Assembly: GCA_036265815.1 (NCBI GenBank)
Contig: DATAOI010000044.1
Span: 177,013 to 241,012 of the forward strand
Source of the DNA: Gemmatimonadales bacterium
GTDB taxonomy: Bacteria; Gemmatimonadota; Gemmatimonadetes; Gemmatimonadales; GWC2-71-9
Length of the DNA: 64,000 nt
Direction: 5' to 3'
Below are positions 1-8,808 of this stretch, piece by piece. Position 1 is the stretch's first letter. Each line of letters begins with the position of its first letter. The position numbers and the translations under genes were made by a program. The notes under the pieces are model-generated. The model saw nothing but the letters and a program-made list of their open reading frames with translations. It did no database searches and was not told where the DNA came from.

Positions 1-564
1 CAGGCCGGGGCCGAGCGGGAGATCGGGATCGCCATCGAGCGGATCTACGCCTCCGCGGCCTGGGCCGATAAGTACGACGGCCTGGTGCACCACACGCCCT
101 ACCGGAACGTGACCCTCGCGATGCCGGAGCCGATCGGGGTGCTCGGCATCGTCTGCCCCGAGGCCCCGCCGCTCCTGGGGTTCCTCTCGACCGTGCTGCC
201 CGCCATCGCGATGGGCAATACCGTGGTGGCGGTGCCCTCGACTCCCGCGCCGTTGCTCGCCACCGATTTCTATCAGGTGCTGGATACCTCCGACGTGCCG
301 GCCGGTGTGGTGAACATCGTCACCGGGCTACGTGACGAGCTGGCGCCGGTCCTCGCCGCGCACGACGACGTCGACGGCATCTGGTACTTCGGAAGCGCCG
401 ACGGCTCGGCCGAAGTGGAGCGGCTCTCCGCCGGCAACATGAAGCGCACCTGGGTGGATTACGGCAGGGGGCGGGACTGGACCGACGCACTGCAGGGCGA
501 AGGCGAGGAGTTTCTGGAACAGGCCACCCAGGTGAAGAACATCTGGGTTCCCTACGGGGCGTGA
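1..564 (+). CDS. ALDH16-like aldehyde dehydrogenase, C-terminal part (5' end outside window)
   Basis: The frame is open from base 1, so this is the 3' end of a longer gene. The visible 187 residues show the ALDH Rossmann-domain pattern (IGVLGIVCPE, GNTVVAVPS, DVPAGVVNIVTG, DVDGIWYFGSADG) and the typical ALDH tail QVKNIWVPYG. The whole catalytic stretch with the nucleophilic Cys is absent: the text passes directly from the GS.DG loop through KRTWVDYGRGRDW to the C-terminus. That matches what is known of the second, non-catalytic ALDH-fold domain of ALDH16 enzymes, so I infer a double-domain ALDH16 rather than a decayed gene. The stop codon lies immediately before the iterated repeat at 571. 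An alternative is a stand-alone pseudo-ALDH subunit in a tandem pair. Confidence 0.75.
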   Translation, partial: QAGAEREIGIAIERIYASAAWADKYDGLVHHTPYRNVTLAMPEPIGVLGIVCPEAPPLLGFLSTVLPAIAMGNTVVAVPSTPAPLLATDFYQVLDTSDVPAGVVNIVTGLRDELAPVLAAHDDVDGIWYFGSADGSAEVERLSAGNMKRTWVDYGRGRDWTDALQGEGEEFLEQATQVKNIWVPYGA

Positions 565-570
565 GGGGGA

Positions 571-710
571 AGGTGGGGCAAGGTGAGGCAGGGTGGGGCA
601 GGGTGGGGCAGGGTGAGGCCAGGGTTCGCGCGCGGTGGGGCCTGCTGTGTGTCCTGACCTTGCCCCACCTTGCCCCACCCTGCCTCACCTTGCCTCACCT
701 CCCCTCACCT
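571..710. repeat. Inverted pair of 10-bp iterated repeats (GGTGRGGCAR) between convergent genes
   Basis: Five perfectly phased 10-bp units, consensus RGGTGRGGCA, occupy 571-620. Five complementary units occupy 661-710, with a 40-bp loop between. Transcribed from either side this would fold into a long GC-rich hairpin. It starts seven bases after the aldehyde dehydrogenase stop, and the ppx stop codon (705-707) lies inside the last unit, so it may act as a bidirectional terminator. The unit differs from the 9-bp unit of the elements near 26.5 and 29.3 kb, but the architecture is the same. Confidence 0.8.
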
Positions 711-2285
711 TGCCGCGGTCGTAATCTCCACATCCCGCCCCAGCAGCTTCCCCATCACGTCCGCCTTCCGCGAGGCGCCCCAGCACTCCAACCCTAGATC
801 GGCCTCGGCCATGCGGGGCACGATGAGAATCCGCAGCGCCTCGGGAGTGAGCTCGACCCGAAGGGTCTCGACCGCCGCCGTGTGCCCCCGATCGAGCCCG
901 TCCGCCACCCGGAGGAGCGCGCTCACCCGCCGCACCACGTCCTGATCGGCAGGGGGCAGAGCGGCGAACTCCGGGTGCTTGCGGCGGGGGCCGGTGCGCC
1001 GGTGGTAGCGGCTGATCAGCGCGACCAGCATCCGGTCCCGCGCGGGCAGGCCGAGCCGCTCCGCGTGGGTGAGGAGCTGATAGCTGTGCTTGTGGTGCTT
1101 GCGGTAGCTGACCAGCTGGCCGACATCGTGCAGCAGGCCGGCGGCCTCCAGCAGTCCGCGCTCCTCCGGCTGGCACCCCAGCTCGCCGGCGAGCTGATCG
1201 AACAGCAGGAGCGCCAGGTAGCGCACCTGCTCCACGTGCCGGCGATCGGACTGGCATCGCTCCGCGAACTCGCGAAACAGCCGCAGCGGATCCGGCGCGC
1301 TGATCTCCTTGGCGCCGGCCATATCGAGCAGCAGCCCTTCCCGCAGGCCGAACGCGCTCACCGTGATGCTCCGGGCGCGCACCCAATCGAGCAGCTCGGC
1401 CGTAACCGCGAGGCCGGCCAGGATGATGTCGGCCCGCTCCGGATTCAGGCCGGGCACCTGTCGGCGCTGCTCCGGAGTCCGGGTACCCAGCCAGTCCAGC
1501 AACTGCTCGAGCTCGGCCGCGGTCACCTCGACGCCGTGCACCGTCTCGCCCGGCGGCAGTCCTCGGCGTGCCTGGACCATGCGGCCAAGGCTGGTGAACG
1601 TGCCACCAGACCCGATGACCGTTGCGGCGGACCATTCCCGGCCGGAGATGCCGCGCTTGACCTGCTTCCGGATCTGAACGCGAAGCGCCGCCACTTCCTT
1701 GTACGCGGCCCGGTCTCCCGGCAGGTGGAGCTCGGTGAGCCGCACCGCCCCGAGGGGAAGTGACACGGAGAGCTCCACCAGTCCATCCACCGCGCCGATC
1801 AGCTCCAGGCTTCCGCCACCGATGTCGGCCACCAGGGTGCGCTCGCCGGCCAGGCGGAAGTGGTGCGCTACGGAGCGATAGGAGAGCGCGGCCTCGGTCT
1901 CGGCGTCGATGATGCGGAGCGGGATGTCGAGCTCCTGGCGCACCCGGCGGACGAACCAGGGGCCGTTCTCCGCCTCGCGGACCGCGGCGGTAGCCACCGC
2001 GGCGATCCGGCGCACGCCGCGCCGCTGGCACACCTCGCGCATGCGGGCGAGTGATTGCATGGCGCGCTCGATGGCGGCCTCGTCGAGGCAGCCGGTGGCC
2101 GCCAGCCCGGCGGCGAGGCGGGGCTGGTCGCGCAGCTCGTCGATGATGGAGAGACCGGAGGCGGGATCGTATTCGGCGACGAGCAGCCGCACCGAGTTGG
2201 AGCCCACATCGATGGCGGCGATGCGCTCGCGGGGCGCGGGCGCCGGTGGGAGCGATGCCGGCGCGGGCACCGGCTGGGCGCTCAT
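705..2285 (-). CDS. ppx: Exopolyphosphatase / pppGpp phosphohydrolase (Ppx/GppA)
   Basis: 526 residues. The actin-like ASKHA phosphatase fold is shown by AAIDVGSNSVRLLVAEYD (about 23-40), DIGGGSLELIG (about 157) and the glycine-rich loop IGSGGTFTSLGRM. A C-terminal HD-type helical domain follows (LLHDVGQLVSYRKHHKHSY, then LISRYHRR). The family splits terminal phosphate from inorganic polyphosphate or from pppGpp, in the cytosol. The start is the ATG that overlaps the phoU stop (ATGA), which implies translational coupling at the end of the pst operon. The open frame continues upstream, but that part is only the shadow of phoU. Polyphosphate turnover links it to the PPK1 fusion at 42-45 kb. Confidence 0.9.
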   Translation of the reverse strand: MSAQPVPAPASLPPAPAPRERIAAIDVGSNSVRLLVAEYDPASGLSIIDELRDQPRLAAGLAATGCLDEAAIERAMQSLARMREVCQRRGVRRIAAVATAAVREAENGPWFVRRVRQELDIPLRIIDAETEAALSYRSVAHHFRLAGERTLVADIGGGSLELIGAVDGLVELSVSLPLGAVRLTELHLPGDRAAYKEVAALRVQIRKQVKRGISGREWSAATVIGSGGTFTSLGRMVQARRGLPPGETVHGVEVTAAELEQLLDWLGTRTPEQRRQVPGLNPERADIILAGLAVTAELLDWVRARSITVSAFGLREGLLLDMAGAKEISAPDPLRLFREFAERCQSDRRHVEQVRYLALLLFDQLAGELGCQPEERGLLEAAGLLHDVGQLVSYRKHHKHSYQLLTHAERLGLPARDRMLVALISRYHRRTGPRRKHPEFAALPPADQDVVRRVSALLRVADGLDRGHTAAVETLRVELTPEALRILIVPRMAEADLGLECWGASRKADVMGKLLGRDVEITTAAR

Positions 2286-3001
2286 TTGATCGAGGCCGCC
2301 GGGAAGCTGCCGGTGGTTCGAGCCTCGCCCCGGTCCTCCGCGTGGTGCTTGATCGACTTGCCCTCCACCAGGAACACCACGTCCTCCCCGATGTTGGTGG
2401 CCAGGTCGGCAACTCGCTCGAGGTTCCGGCTGACCAGGAAGAGCTCCATGCCGACGCCGATCATGTGGGGATCCTCCATCATGTGGGTCAGCAGGATCCG
2501 GAAGACCGAGCGGTGCAGCGCGTCGACCTTGTCGTCCCTGAGGCAGACCTCCCGGCCCGACGCGGCATCGCCCCGGATGAAGGCCTCCAGCGCGTCGGAG
2601 AGCATGTCGCGCGCGAGTCGCGCCATCTCCACGATCTCGGGCTCCGGCGCGATCGGCCGGGCCTGCGTCAGCCGCTCGGCCGACTGGGCGATGTTCACGG
2701 CATGATCGCCCACCCGCTCCAGGTCGTTGGCGATCTTGAGCGCGGAGGTGAGCATGCGCAGGTCGCGCGCCATCGGCTGCTGCAAGGCGAGGAGGTTGAT
2801 GCACATCTCCTCGATCTCGACTTCCATGCTGTCGATGATCCGGTCGCCGCTGATCACCCGCTGGGCCTTGTCCCCGTCCCGCTCCAGCAGGGCCTCGACC
2901 GCCAGGCCGAGCGCCGCCTCCGCCTCGCCGGACATGGTGAGGAGGCGGACCTTGACGTGGCTCAGCTCATCGTGAAAGTGCCGATGGACGTCGACGCTCA
3001 T
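2282..3001 (-). CDS. phoU: Phosphate signalling regulator PhoU
   Basis: 239 residues, the usual length for PhoU, with two three-helix PhoU repeats. Each repeat has the metal-binding pattern of acidic residues and [14 protein letters not shown] with [18 protein letters not shown] in the first, and [13 protein letters not shown] with [19 protein letters not shown] in the second. PhoU couples the Pst transporter to the PhoR kinase and holds the Pho regulon off when phosphate is plentiful. The start overlaps the preceding pstB stop by four bases, and its own stop overlaps the ppx start in the same way. Both junctions indicate one polycistronic mRNA. Confidence 0.93.
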   Translation of the reverse strand: MSVDVHRHFHDELSHVKVRLLTMSGEAEAALGLAVEALLERDGDKAQRVISGDRIIDSMEVEIEEMCINLLALQQPMARDLRMLTSALKIANDLERVGDHAVNIAQSAERLTQARPIAPEPEIVEMARLARDMLSDALEAFIRGDAASGREVCLRDDKVDALHRSVFRILLTHMMEDPHMIGVGMELFLVSRNLERVADLATNIGEDVVFLVEGKSIKHHAEDRGEARTTGSFPAASIK

Positions 3002-3846
3002 CCGAATCTCCCCGTAATGTAGGCTTCGGTGCGCTCGTTCGCCGGCTTGGTGAAGATGCGCTCGGTCTCGTCGAACTCGAGCAGCTCGCCGCGATCGAAG
3101 AAGCCGGTGTAATCGGACACCCGCGCCGCCTGTTGCATGTTATGCGTGACGATCACGATCGTGTAGTCCTTCTTGAGCTCGAAGATGAGCTCTTCCACCC
3201 GCTGAGTGGCGATCGGGTCCAGCGCCGAGCAGGGCTCATCCATCAGCAGGACCTCGGGCTGGTTCCCCAGCGCGCGCGCGATGCAGAGCCGCTGCTGCTG
3301 CCCGCCCGAGAGCCCCGCCCCCGATTCATCCAGCCGGTCCTTCACCTCGTCCCAGAGCGCCGCCTGGCGGAGGCAGCGCTCCACCAGGTCGGGCAGATCC
3401 CGGCGGGTGGCGAGCCGGTTCAACGCCGGGCCGTAGGACACGTTGTCGTAGATCGATTTGGGGAACGGGTTGGGCCGCTGGAACACCATGCCCACCCGCT
3501 GCCGGAGTGCCACCAGGTCGGTGGCCGGGGAAAACACCGAGGTGCCCTCGACCAGGATGTCGCCCTCGTGCCGCACCGCCGGGATCAGATCATTGAGCCG
3601 GTTGATCGACCGGAGGAAGGTCGACTTGCCGCAGCCGGAGGGGCCGATGATGGCGGTCACCGACTTGCGCGGGATCGAGAAGCTCAGGTGCTTCAACACC
3701 TGGCGGTTGCCGTAGGCGAAGCTGAAATCCTTGACGTCCACCGCTGGCGTGCCGCGCGGGCCCGGGCTCGCGGCGGGCGGACGAGGCGCCAGGGTGGCCC
3801 GGGGCGTCCCGATGAACGGCTGCGGCGCGTGCGCCGTGGTGCTCAT
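2998..3846 (-). CDS. pstB: Phosphate ABC transporter ATP-binding protein PstB (second copy)
   Basis: 282 residues. An N-terminal Pro/Ala-rich extension of about 30 residues precedes the ABC core: Walker [10 protein letters not shown], signature LSGGQQQRL, Walker [14 protein letters not shown] and the H-loop VTHNM. The ending YITGRFG is typical of PstB. It powers phosphate import through PstCA. The ATG overlaps the first pstB stop (ATGA). Two adjacent pstB genes in one operon suggest a heterodimeric ATPase or a recent duplication; the second copy has Cys in the D-loop region (EPCSALDP) where the first has EPTASLDP. Confidence 0.92.
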   Translation of the reverse strand: MSTTAHAPQPFIGTPRATLAPRPPAASPGPRGTPAVDVKDFSFAYGNRQVLKHLSFSIPRKSVTAIIGPSGCGKSTFLRSINRLNDLIPAVRHEGDILVEGTSVFSPATDLVALRQRVGMVFQRPNPFPKSIYDNVSYGPALNRLATRRDLPDLVERCLRQAALWDEVKDRLDESGAGLSGGQQQRLCIARALGNQPEVLLMDEPCSALDPIATQRVEELIFELKKDYTIVIVTHNMQQAARVSDYTGFFDRGELLEFDETERIFTKPANERTEAYITGRFG

Positions 3847-4652
3847 CCAAACCTCCCAGTGATATAGGCCTCGGTCTGCTCGTTCCGGGGTGCGGTGAAG
3901 ATCTGGCGGGTGGCGCCGGTCTCGACCATGGTCCCGAGATAAAAGAACGTCGTGGTGTCCGACACTCGCGCCGCCTGCTGCATGTTGTGGGTCACGATGA
4001 TGATGGTGAAGTGCTGCTTGAGCTCGAACAGGAGCTCCTCGATCCGCTGGGTGCCCTGCGGATCGAGCGAGGCGGTCGGCTCGTCGAGCAGAATCACCTG
4101 GGGCGAGGGGGCAATGGTGCGCGCCAGGCAGAGCCGCTGCTGCTGGCCGCCGGACAGCGCCATGGCGCTGGCCCGGAGCCGGTCCTTCACTTCCTCCCAC
4201 AGCGCCGCCTGGCGAAGCGACCGCTCGACAACCGCGTCGGTCTCCGCCCGCGACAGCCGCATACCTACCCGGAGGCCGGCCGCCACGTTGTCGTAGATCG
4301 ACATGGTCGGAAACGGGGTGGGCCGCTGGAACACCATGCCGATCCGCCGCCGGAGCTGCATCGCGTTCACCTTGGGTGCGTAGATGTCGTCCCCGTCCAG
4401 CAGCACGCGTCCGGTGATCCATCCCAGCTCGGAGAGCTCGTGCATCCGGTTGATCGTGCGCAGGAAGGTCGACTTGCCGCAGCCCGACGGACCGATCAGC
4501 GCGTGCACCCGGTTGGTGTCGAACGTGAGTGAGACGCCCTTCACCGCCGTGAACTTGCCGTACATGGCCGTGAGCTTGTCGGTCTCGACCCGGACCGTCG
4601 GGGCCTGGGGCGGCCGCTGGGCCGGCGCGGCTCGGAGGGCGGCCTCAGCCAT
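3843..4652 (-). CDS. pstB: Phosphate ABC transporter ATP-binding protein PstB (first copy)
   Basis: 269 residues from the ATG inside the pstA stop region. A longer in-frame start exists but lies within pstA. Walker [11 protein letters not shown]-loop [10 protein letters not shown], signature LSGGQQQRL, Walker [14 protein letters not shown] and VTHNM are all present, ending in YITGRFG. Role: ATPase of the PstSCAB high-affinity phosphate importer on the inner face of the membrane. It overlaps pstA by eight bases and the second pstB by four, so it is translationally coupled on both sides. Confidence 0.93.
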   Translation of the reverse strand: MAEAALRAAPAQRPPQAPTVRVETDKLTAMYGKFTAVKGVSLTFDTNRVHALIGPSGCGKSTFLRTINRMHELSELGWITGRVLLDGDDIYAPKVNAMQLRRRIGMVFQRPTPFPTMSIYDNVAAGLRVGMRLSRAETDAVVERSLRQAALWEEVKDRLRASAMALSGGQQQRLCLARTIAPSPQVILLDEPTASLDPQGTQRIEELLFELKQHFTIIIVTHNMQQAARVSDTTTFFYLGTMVETGATRQIFTAPRNEQTEAYITGRFG

Positions 4653-5490
4653 TGAGGTCGAACCTCCGCCGGATCGCCAGCCGCGCACCGATGCTCAGGA
4701 TGAACACCACGAGGATCAAGACCAGGGCGGCAGCCCAGGCGTTCTGATGCCATTCCTCGTACGGGCCGGTGGCATAGGTGAACACGGTCAGCGGCAGCGC
4801 CGCCATCGGCTGGTTCAGGTTGAAGCTGAGATACTGGCTGCCCAGGGCGGTGAACAGCAGGGGCGCGGTTTCCCCTGCGATGCGTGCCACGGCCAGCAGG
4901 CTCCCGGTGACGATTCCCGGCAAGGTGGTCCGGACCACGATGCTGAGGCTGGTCCGCCAGCGCGGATAGCCCAGCGCCAGGGCGGCTTCGCGCAGCGAGT
5001 TGGGCACCAGCTTGATCATCTCCTCGCTGGTCCGGAGCACCATCGGCACCATCAGCATGGCCAGCGCGGCGCTCCCGGCGAAAGCGGAGAAGTGCTTCTG
5101 CTTCGCGACGATCCAGGTCCAGGCGAAGACTCCCACGACGATGGACGGCGTGCCGTTCATGACGTCGGCGACGAAGCGGGTGACCCAGGTGATCCGGCTG
5201 GTGGGGTACTCGGCGCAGTAGATCCCGGCCGCGATCCCGATGGGAAGCCCGATGAGGCTCGCGACCCCGACGATGAGCAGGGTCCCGATGATGGCGTGCA
5301 CCACGCCGCCGCCGTGCTCTCCCGCCGGCGCGGGTGTCTTGGTGAAGAAGTCGAGCGAGAGACTGCCGGCGCCCTTGAGCAGCAGGTTCACCAGGATGAA
5401 GAAGAGGGGCAGCAGGGCCACGATCACGGCGCCCACCATGAGCCCCACCATCACATTGCTGAAGCCGCGGCGGAGCAGTCGACGGTTCAC
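4645..5490 (-). CDS. pstA: Phosphate ABC transporter permease PstA
   Basis: 281 residues. The first membrane span ([20 protein letters not shown]) follows a short basic N-terminus. Further hydrophobic segments and the permease EAA loop ([22 protein letters not shown]) follow, then a basic C-terminal tail. I chose the GTG whose GTGA overlaps the pstC stop; the longer open frame upstream is pstC read out of phase. It forms the transmembrane channel together with PstC. Confidence 0.92.
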   Translation of the reverse strand: MNRRLLRRGFSNVMVGLMVGAVIVALLPLFFILVNLLLKGAGSLSLDFFTKTPAPAGEHGGGVVHAIIGTLLIVGVASLIGLPIGIAAGIYCAEYPTSRITWVTRFVADVMNGTPSIVVGVFAWTWIVAKQKHFSAFAGSAALAMLMVPMVLRTSEEMIKLVPNSLREAALALGYPRWRTSLSIVVRTTLPGIVTGSLLAVARIAGETAPLLFTALGSQYLSFNLNQPMAALPLTVFTYATGPYEEWHQNAWAAALVLILVVFILSIGARLAIRRRFDLNG

Positions 5491-6476
5491 AGCGCCTTGC
5501 TCCCGGCGCCCGACCCGCGGGCCACCCGCCAGATCAGCAGCCGCGCGCCGGCGTTGACGATCACCGTGACCAGGAAGAGCAGGAAGGCGACGTAGGCCAG
5601 CGCCGAGAGGTGCATGTCTCCCACCGCCTCGGAGAACTCGTTGGCGATCGCCGCGGCCATGGTATATCCTGGCGCGAAGAGCGAGGACGCGATCTCGTGC
5701 CGGTTGCCGATCAGCATCGTCACTGCCATCGTCTCCCCCAGCGCGCGCCCGAGGCCGAGGATCACGGCCCCGATGATTCCCGACCGGGCGTAGGGCACCA
5801 CGGTCGTGATCACGGCTTCCCAGCGGGTGGCGCCCAGGGCGAGGGAGGCCTCCCGCTGGGTGTTGGGGACTGCCATGAGGACCTCGCGCGAGACCGACAT
5901 GACGTAGGGCATCACCATGATGGCCAGGATGATCCCCGCCGCCAGCATCGACGGTCCGTAGATCGGCCCGTGGAACAAGGGCAGGAACCCCAGCCCGGAG
6001 CGGAGCAGGGGGAAGACGCTGTGCCGGAGCAGCGGGATGAGGACGAAGATGCCCCAGAGTCCGTAGACCACGCTGGGGATGGCTGCCAGCAGGCTGATCA
6101 GGAAGGCGACCGGCTGGCGCACCGACTTGGGAGCGAACTCGGTGAGGTAGATGGCGACGCCGAGCGACAGCGGCACCGCGATCACCAGGGCGATGAGGGA
6201 GGAGACCAGGGTCCCGAAGATCAGCGGGAAAGCCCCGAACTCCTCGGTGACCGGATCCCACACGCTGCTGGTCGCGAAGCCCAATCCGAACTTCGCGATC
6301 GCCAACCTGGCGCCCTGCCACAACTCGAAGACCAGGAAGCCGAGCAGCACGGGCACACTCACGGCACCGATTGTGAGGAGCAGCTTGAACAGCCGGTCCC
6401 CGTAACTGCGGACTTCCAGGGAGGCCGGGGCCGCTGCCGATGCTCGGGGCGGCTCGCGCTCGGTCAGTGCCGTCAT
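5487..6476 (-). CDS. pstC: Phosphate ABC transporter permease PstC
   Basis: 329 residues with a cytoplasmic N-terminus, a first span near residues 32-52 (LLTIGAVSVPVLLGFLVFEL) and about six spans in all. The EAA loop is SREVLMAVPNTQREASLALGA. The AIPSVVYGLWGIFVL segment is characteristic of PstC. A 56-bp gap to the upstream pstS contains an 11-bp-phased Pho-box-like sequence, so pstC probably has its own phosphate-controlled promoter in addition to read-through from pstS. Confidence 0.92.
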   Translation of the reverse strand: MTALTEREPPRASAAAPASLEVRSYGDRLFKLLLTIGAVSVPVLLGFLVFELWQGARLAIAKFGLGFATSSVWDPVTEEFGAFPLIFGTLVSSLIALVIAVPLSLGVAIYLTEFAPKSVRQPVAFLISLLAAIPSVVYGLWGIFVLIPLLRHSVFPLLRSGLGFLPLFHGPIYGPSMLAAGIILAIMVMPYVMSVSREVLMAVPNTQREASLALGATRWEAVITTVVPYARSGIIGAVILGLGRALGETMAVTMLIGNRHEIASSLFAPGYTMAAAIANEFSEAVGDMHLSALAYVAFLLFLVTVIVNAGARLLIWRVARGSGAGSKAL

Positions 6477-6510
6477 GCCGGGAGTCTACCCTGCGCGTCC
6501 GGACGGACCG

Positions 6511-6538
6511 TCACGGCATTGTAACGGATCGGTCACGA
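6511..6538 (-). promoter_or_regulatory. Candidate Pho box upstream of pstC
   Basis: Read on the plus strand, TCACGG (6511), TAACGG (6522) and TCACGA (6533) recur with exact 11-bp spacing, the register of the tandem half-sites bound by PhoB-type regulators. The 9-mer CATTGTAAC inside it is also present upstream of the porin gene (10076-10084). The last repeat overlaps the stop codon of pstS. PhoB itself is encoded at 13665-14372. Binding is inferred, not shown. Confidence 0.5.
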
Positions 6539-7600
6539 GGGACCGAGGCTGGTGCGGACCAACTCCACCACCGGACCGGGCAACGGTGCGTAGTGCAGCT
6601 CGGACGCCATCCGTTGAGCGGCCGGTGTCAGCATCCAGCGGAGAAAGTTCTCCAACGCCTTGGACTTGCCGGCGTCGCGCGGGACCTTCGGCACCAGCAG
6701 CCAGGTGAACGACGAGATCGGATACGCCGCGTCACCCAGCGCGTTGGTGATGGAGACCCGGAAGTCGGTATCGGGCCCGAGCTCGGCGGAAGCGGCGGCG
6801 GCCGTGACACTCTCCAGCGTCGGCTCGACGAAGCGGCCGGCCGCGTTCTGCAGCACGGCCGATGGCAGGCCGTTGGAGATGGCATAGATCAGCTCCACGT
6901 AGCCCACGGCTCCTTCCGACTGCTTCACCTGCTGGGTCACACCCTCGTTCCCCTTGCCGCCCAGACCGGTCGGCCACTCGACCGACGTGGCACGCCCGAC
7001 CTTCTCCTTCCAGTCCGGAGAAATCTTGGCGAGGTAGTCGCTGAAGATGTAGGTGGTGCCCGACCCGTCGGACCGATGGGCCACGATGATGTCCTGCGCC
7101 GGCAGGGCCGCCCCGGGATTCAAGGCGGCGATCCGCCGGTCGTTCCACCGGGTGATTCGCCCCAGGAAGATGTCCGCCAGCGTGGTCCCGTCGAAGCGAA
7201 GCCGGGTACGGCCGACCGAGGGCAAGTTGTACGTGATCGCCACCGCACCGAGCACGGTGGGGACATGCCGGACGTTTCCCTTCACCGCCGCGATCTGTGC
7301 GTCGGTCATCGGGCCATCGGTCGCCCCGAAATCCACCGTCCCCTGGCTGAACTGGCGGATGCCCCCGCCCGAGCCGATCGACTGATAGTTGATCCGCACC
7401 CCGGTCTCCCGGGCGTAGGCGTCGAACCATTTGGTGTAGATCGGGTTGGGGAAGGTGGCCCCGGCGCCGGTCAGCATCGCGCCGGCCGCGCCGCCTGCCG
7501 GCTGTCCCCCGGCACGGTCCTTCGATCCACTATCGCCGCCTGAGCAGGCCAGTGCCATGGCGGCCCATCCGGCGGCCATCGCGAGCGTGTGTCTCCGCAT
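6533..7600 (-). CDS. pstS: Phosphate-binding lipoprotein PstS (second copy)
   Basis: 355 residues from an ATG preceded by a good ribosome site (GGAGG). The lipobox is MALACSGG, so the mature protein is probably a lipid-anchored substrate-binding protein. The PstS motif GAGATFPNPIYTKWFDAY, the phosphate-binding SIGSGGGI and HRSDGSGTTYIFSDYL are all present. It delivers phosphate to PstCA. It is about 60 percent alike (by eye) to the pstS just upstream, which has a cleavable signal instead of a lipobox. An in-frame extension of some 36 codons upstream looks non-coding. Confidence 0.92.
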   Translation of the reverse strand: MRRHTLAMAAGWAAMALACSGGDSGSKDRAGGQPAGGAAGAMLTGAGATFPNPIYTKWFDAYARETGVRINYQSIGSGGGIRQFSQGTVDFGATDGPMTDAQIAAVKGNVRHVPTVLGAVAITYNLPSVGRTRLRFDGTTLADIFLGRITRWNDRRIAALNPGAALPAQDIIVAHRSDGSGTTYIFSDYLAKISPDWKEKVGRATSVEWPTGLGGKGNEGVTQQVKQSEGAVGYVELIYAISNGLPSAVLQNAAGRFVEPTLESVTAAAASAELGPDTDFRVSITNALGDAAYPISSFTWLLVPKVPRDAGKSKALENFLRWMLTPAAQRMASELHYAPLPGPVVELVRTSLGPS

Positions 7601-7668
7601 CGAGTCCTCCCTTTCCGCCTGGCACCTCATGGCGGACCCCAAGCTACTGCCGCGAGCCTCGCCAAAGC

Positions 7669-7700
7669 GAGCGGCCGGCGCCCAAAGGCACCGGCCGCTC
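7669..7700 (-). terminator. Strong hairpin between the two pstS genes
   Basis: A perfect 10-bp stem GAGCGGCCGG / CCGGCCGCTC (7669-7678 with 7691-7700) encloses a 12-base loop, 36 bases after the first pstS stop. No long T-run follows on the minus strand, so it is more likely an attenuator or mRNA-stabilising hairpin than a full terminator. Such structures behind the binding-protein gene commonly give it higher expression than the permease genes. Confidence 0.5.
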
Positions 7701-7735
7701 CGGCCCACTGGGGCCTGCTTATCAGCCGTCGGAGC

Positions 7736-8776
7736 TCAGTTGAGCGCGATCGCCTTGCCGGCGGCCTTGAGGGTGGGGAGCCGCGCCTGGATCAGCGACA
7801 CCACCTCCGCCGGAAGCGGGGCATACTTGAGCTCCGCCGCCATCTTCTGCGCGTCAGGGGTGATCATCCAGGTCAGGAAATCCTTGAGCAGTTTCGCCTT
7901 GGCGGCATCCTTCGCGTCCTTGTGCACCAGGAGCCAGGTGAACGAGGAGATCGGGTACGCGGTGGCGCCTTCCGCGTTGGTGATCGACACCCGGAAATCG
8001 GTGTCCTTGGGCAGCTTGGTCCCGGCCGCGGCGGCGGTCACGCTCTCCAGGGTCGGCTCGACGAACTGGCCCGCCGCGTTCTTGATGCTCGCGTACGGAA
8101 GATTGTTGCTCAGCGCGTAGATCAGCTCGACATAGCCGAGCGCGCCCTCGGTCTGCTTGATCTGCTGGGTCACCCCTTCGTTGCCCTTGCCGCCCAGCCC
8201 CACCGGCCAGTTCACCGAGGTCGCGTACCCCACCTTGTCCTTCCACTCGCGGGAGAACTTGTTCAGGTAATCGGTGAAGATGTAGCTGGTGCCCGAGCCG
8301 TCGGACCGGTGGACCACGATGAGATCGGTATCGGGCAGCTTGACCCCGGGGTTGAGCGCGGCGATCCGCTTGTCGTTCCAGGTGGTGATCCGGCCCATGA
8401 AGATGTCGACCAGCACGTTGCCATCCAGCTTGAGCTTGGTGGCTCCCAGTGACGGCAGATTGTAGGTGACCACCACGGCCCCGAGCACGGTGGGGACGTG
8501 GAGCACGTTGCCGTTGACGGCCGAGATCTGCGACTCGTTCATCGGTCCGTCGCTGGCGCCGAAGTCGACCGTCCCCTCGGTGAACTGGCGGATACCACCG
8601 CCGGACCCGATCGACTGATAGTTGATCTGGACGCCGGTCTTCTTGTTATAGGCGTCGAACCACTTGGTGTAGATCGGATTGGGGAAGGTCGCCCCGGCTC
8701 CGGTGAGGGTCTGGCCGGCCGCAGGCACCGCCGCGGTCAGCGCGGTGAAGGCGACGAGCAGATGGCGTCCTGTCAT
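7736..8776 (-). CDS. pstS: Periplasmic phosphate-binding protein PstS (first copy)
   Basis: 346 residues with a cleavable Sec signal (MTGRHLLVAFTALTAAVPAAG followed by Q) and no lipobox Cys. The body has GAGATFPNPIYTKWFDAYN, SIGSGGGIRQF, GASDGPMNE and VVHRSDGSGTSYIF, the phosphate cleft motifs of PstS. It is expected to bind phosphate in the periplasm after entry through the porin encoded directly upstream. Together with the lipoprotein PstS downstream it gives one soluble and one anchored binding protein for one permease. Confidence 0.92.
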   Translation of the reverse strand: MTGRHLLVAFTALTAAVPAAGQTLTGAGATFPNPIYTKWFDAYNKKTGVQINYQSIGSGGGIRQFTEGTVDFGASDGPMNESQISAVNGNVLHVPTVLGAVVVTYNLPSLGATKLKLDGNVLVDIFMGRITTWNDKRIAALNPGVKLPDTDLIVVHRSDGSGTSYIFTDYLNKFSREWKDKVGYATSVNWPVGLGGKGNEGVTQQIKQTEGALGYVELIYALSNNLPYASIKNAAGQFVEPTLESVTAAAAGTKLPKDTDFRVSITNAEGATAYPISSFTWLLVHKDAKDAAKAKLLKDFLTWMITPDAQKMAAELKYAPLPAEVVSLIQARLPTLKAAGKAIALN

Positions 8777-8808
8777 GGGTCGGTCCTTGGGTTGGGTCGT
8801 AGGTCGGG

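Noticed and set aside
571..710. Iterated repeats considered as a CRISPR array
   Set aside because: Units are 9-10 bp, contiguous without spacers and arranged as inverted pairs. No cas genes are present. The same applies to the arrays near 26.5 and 29.3 kb.
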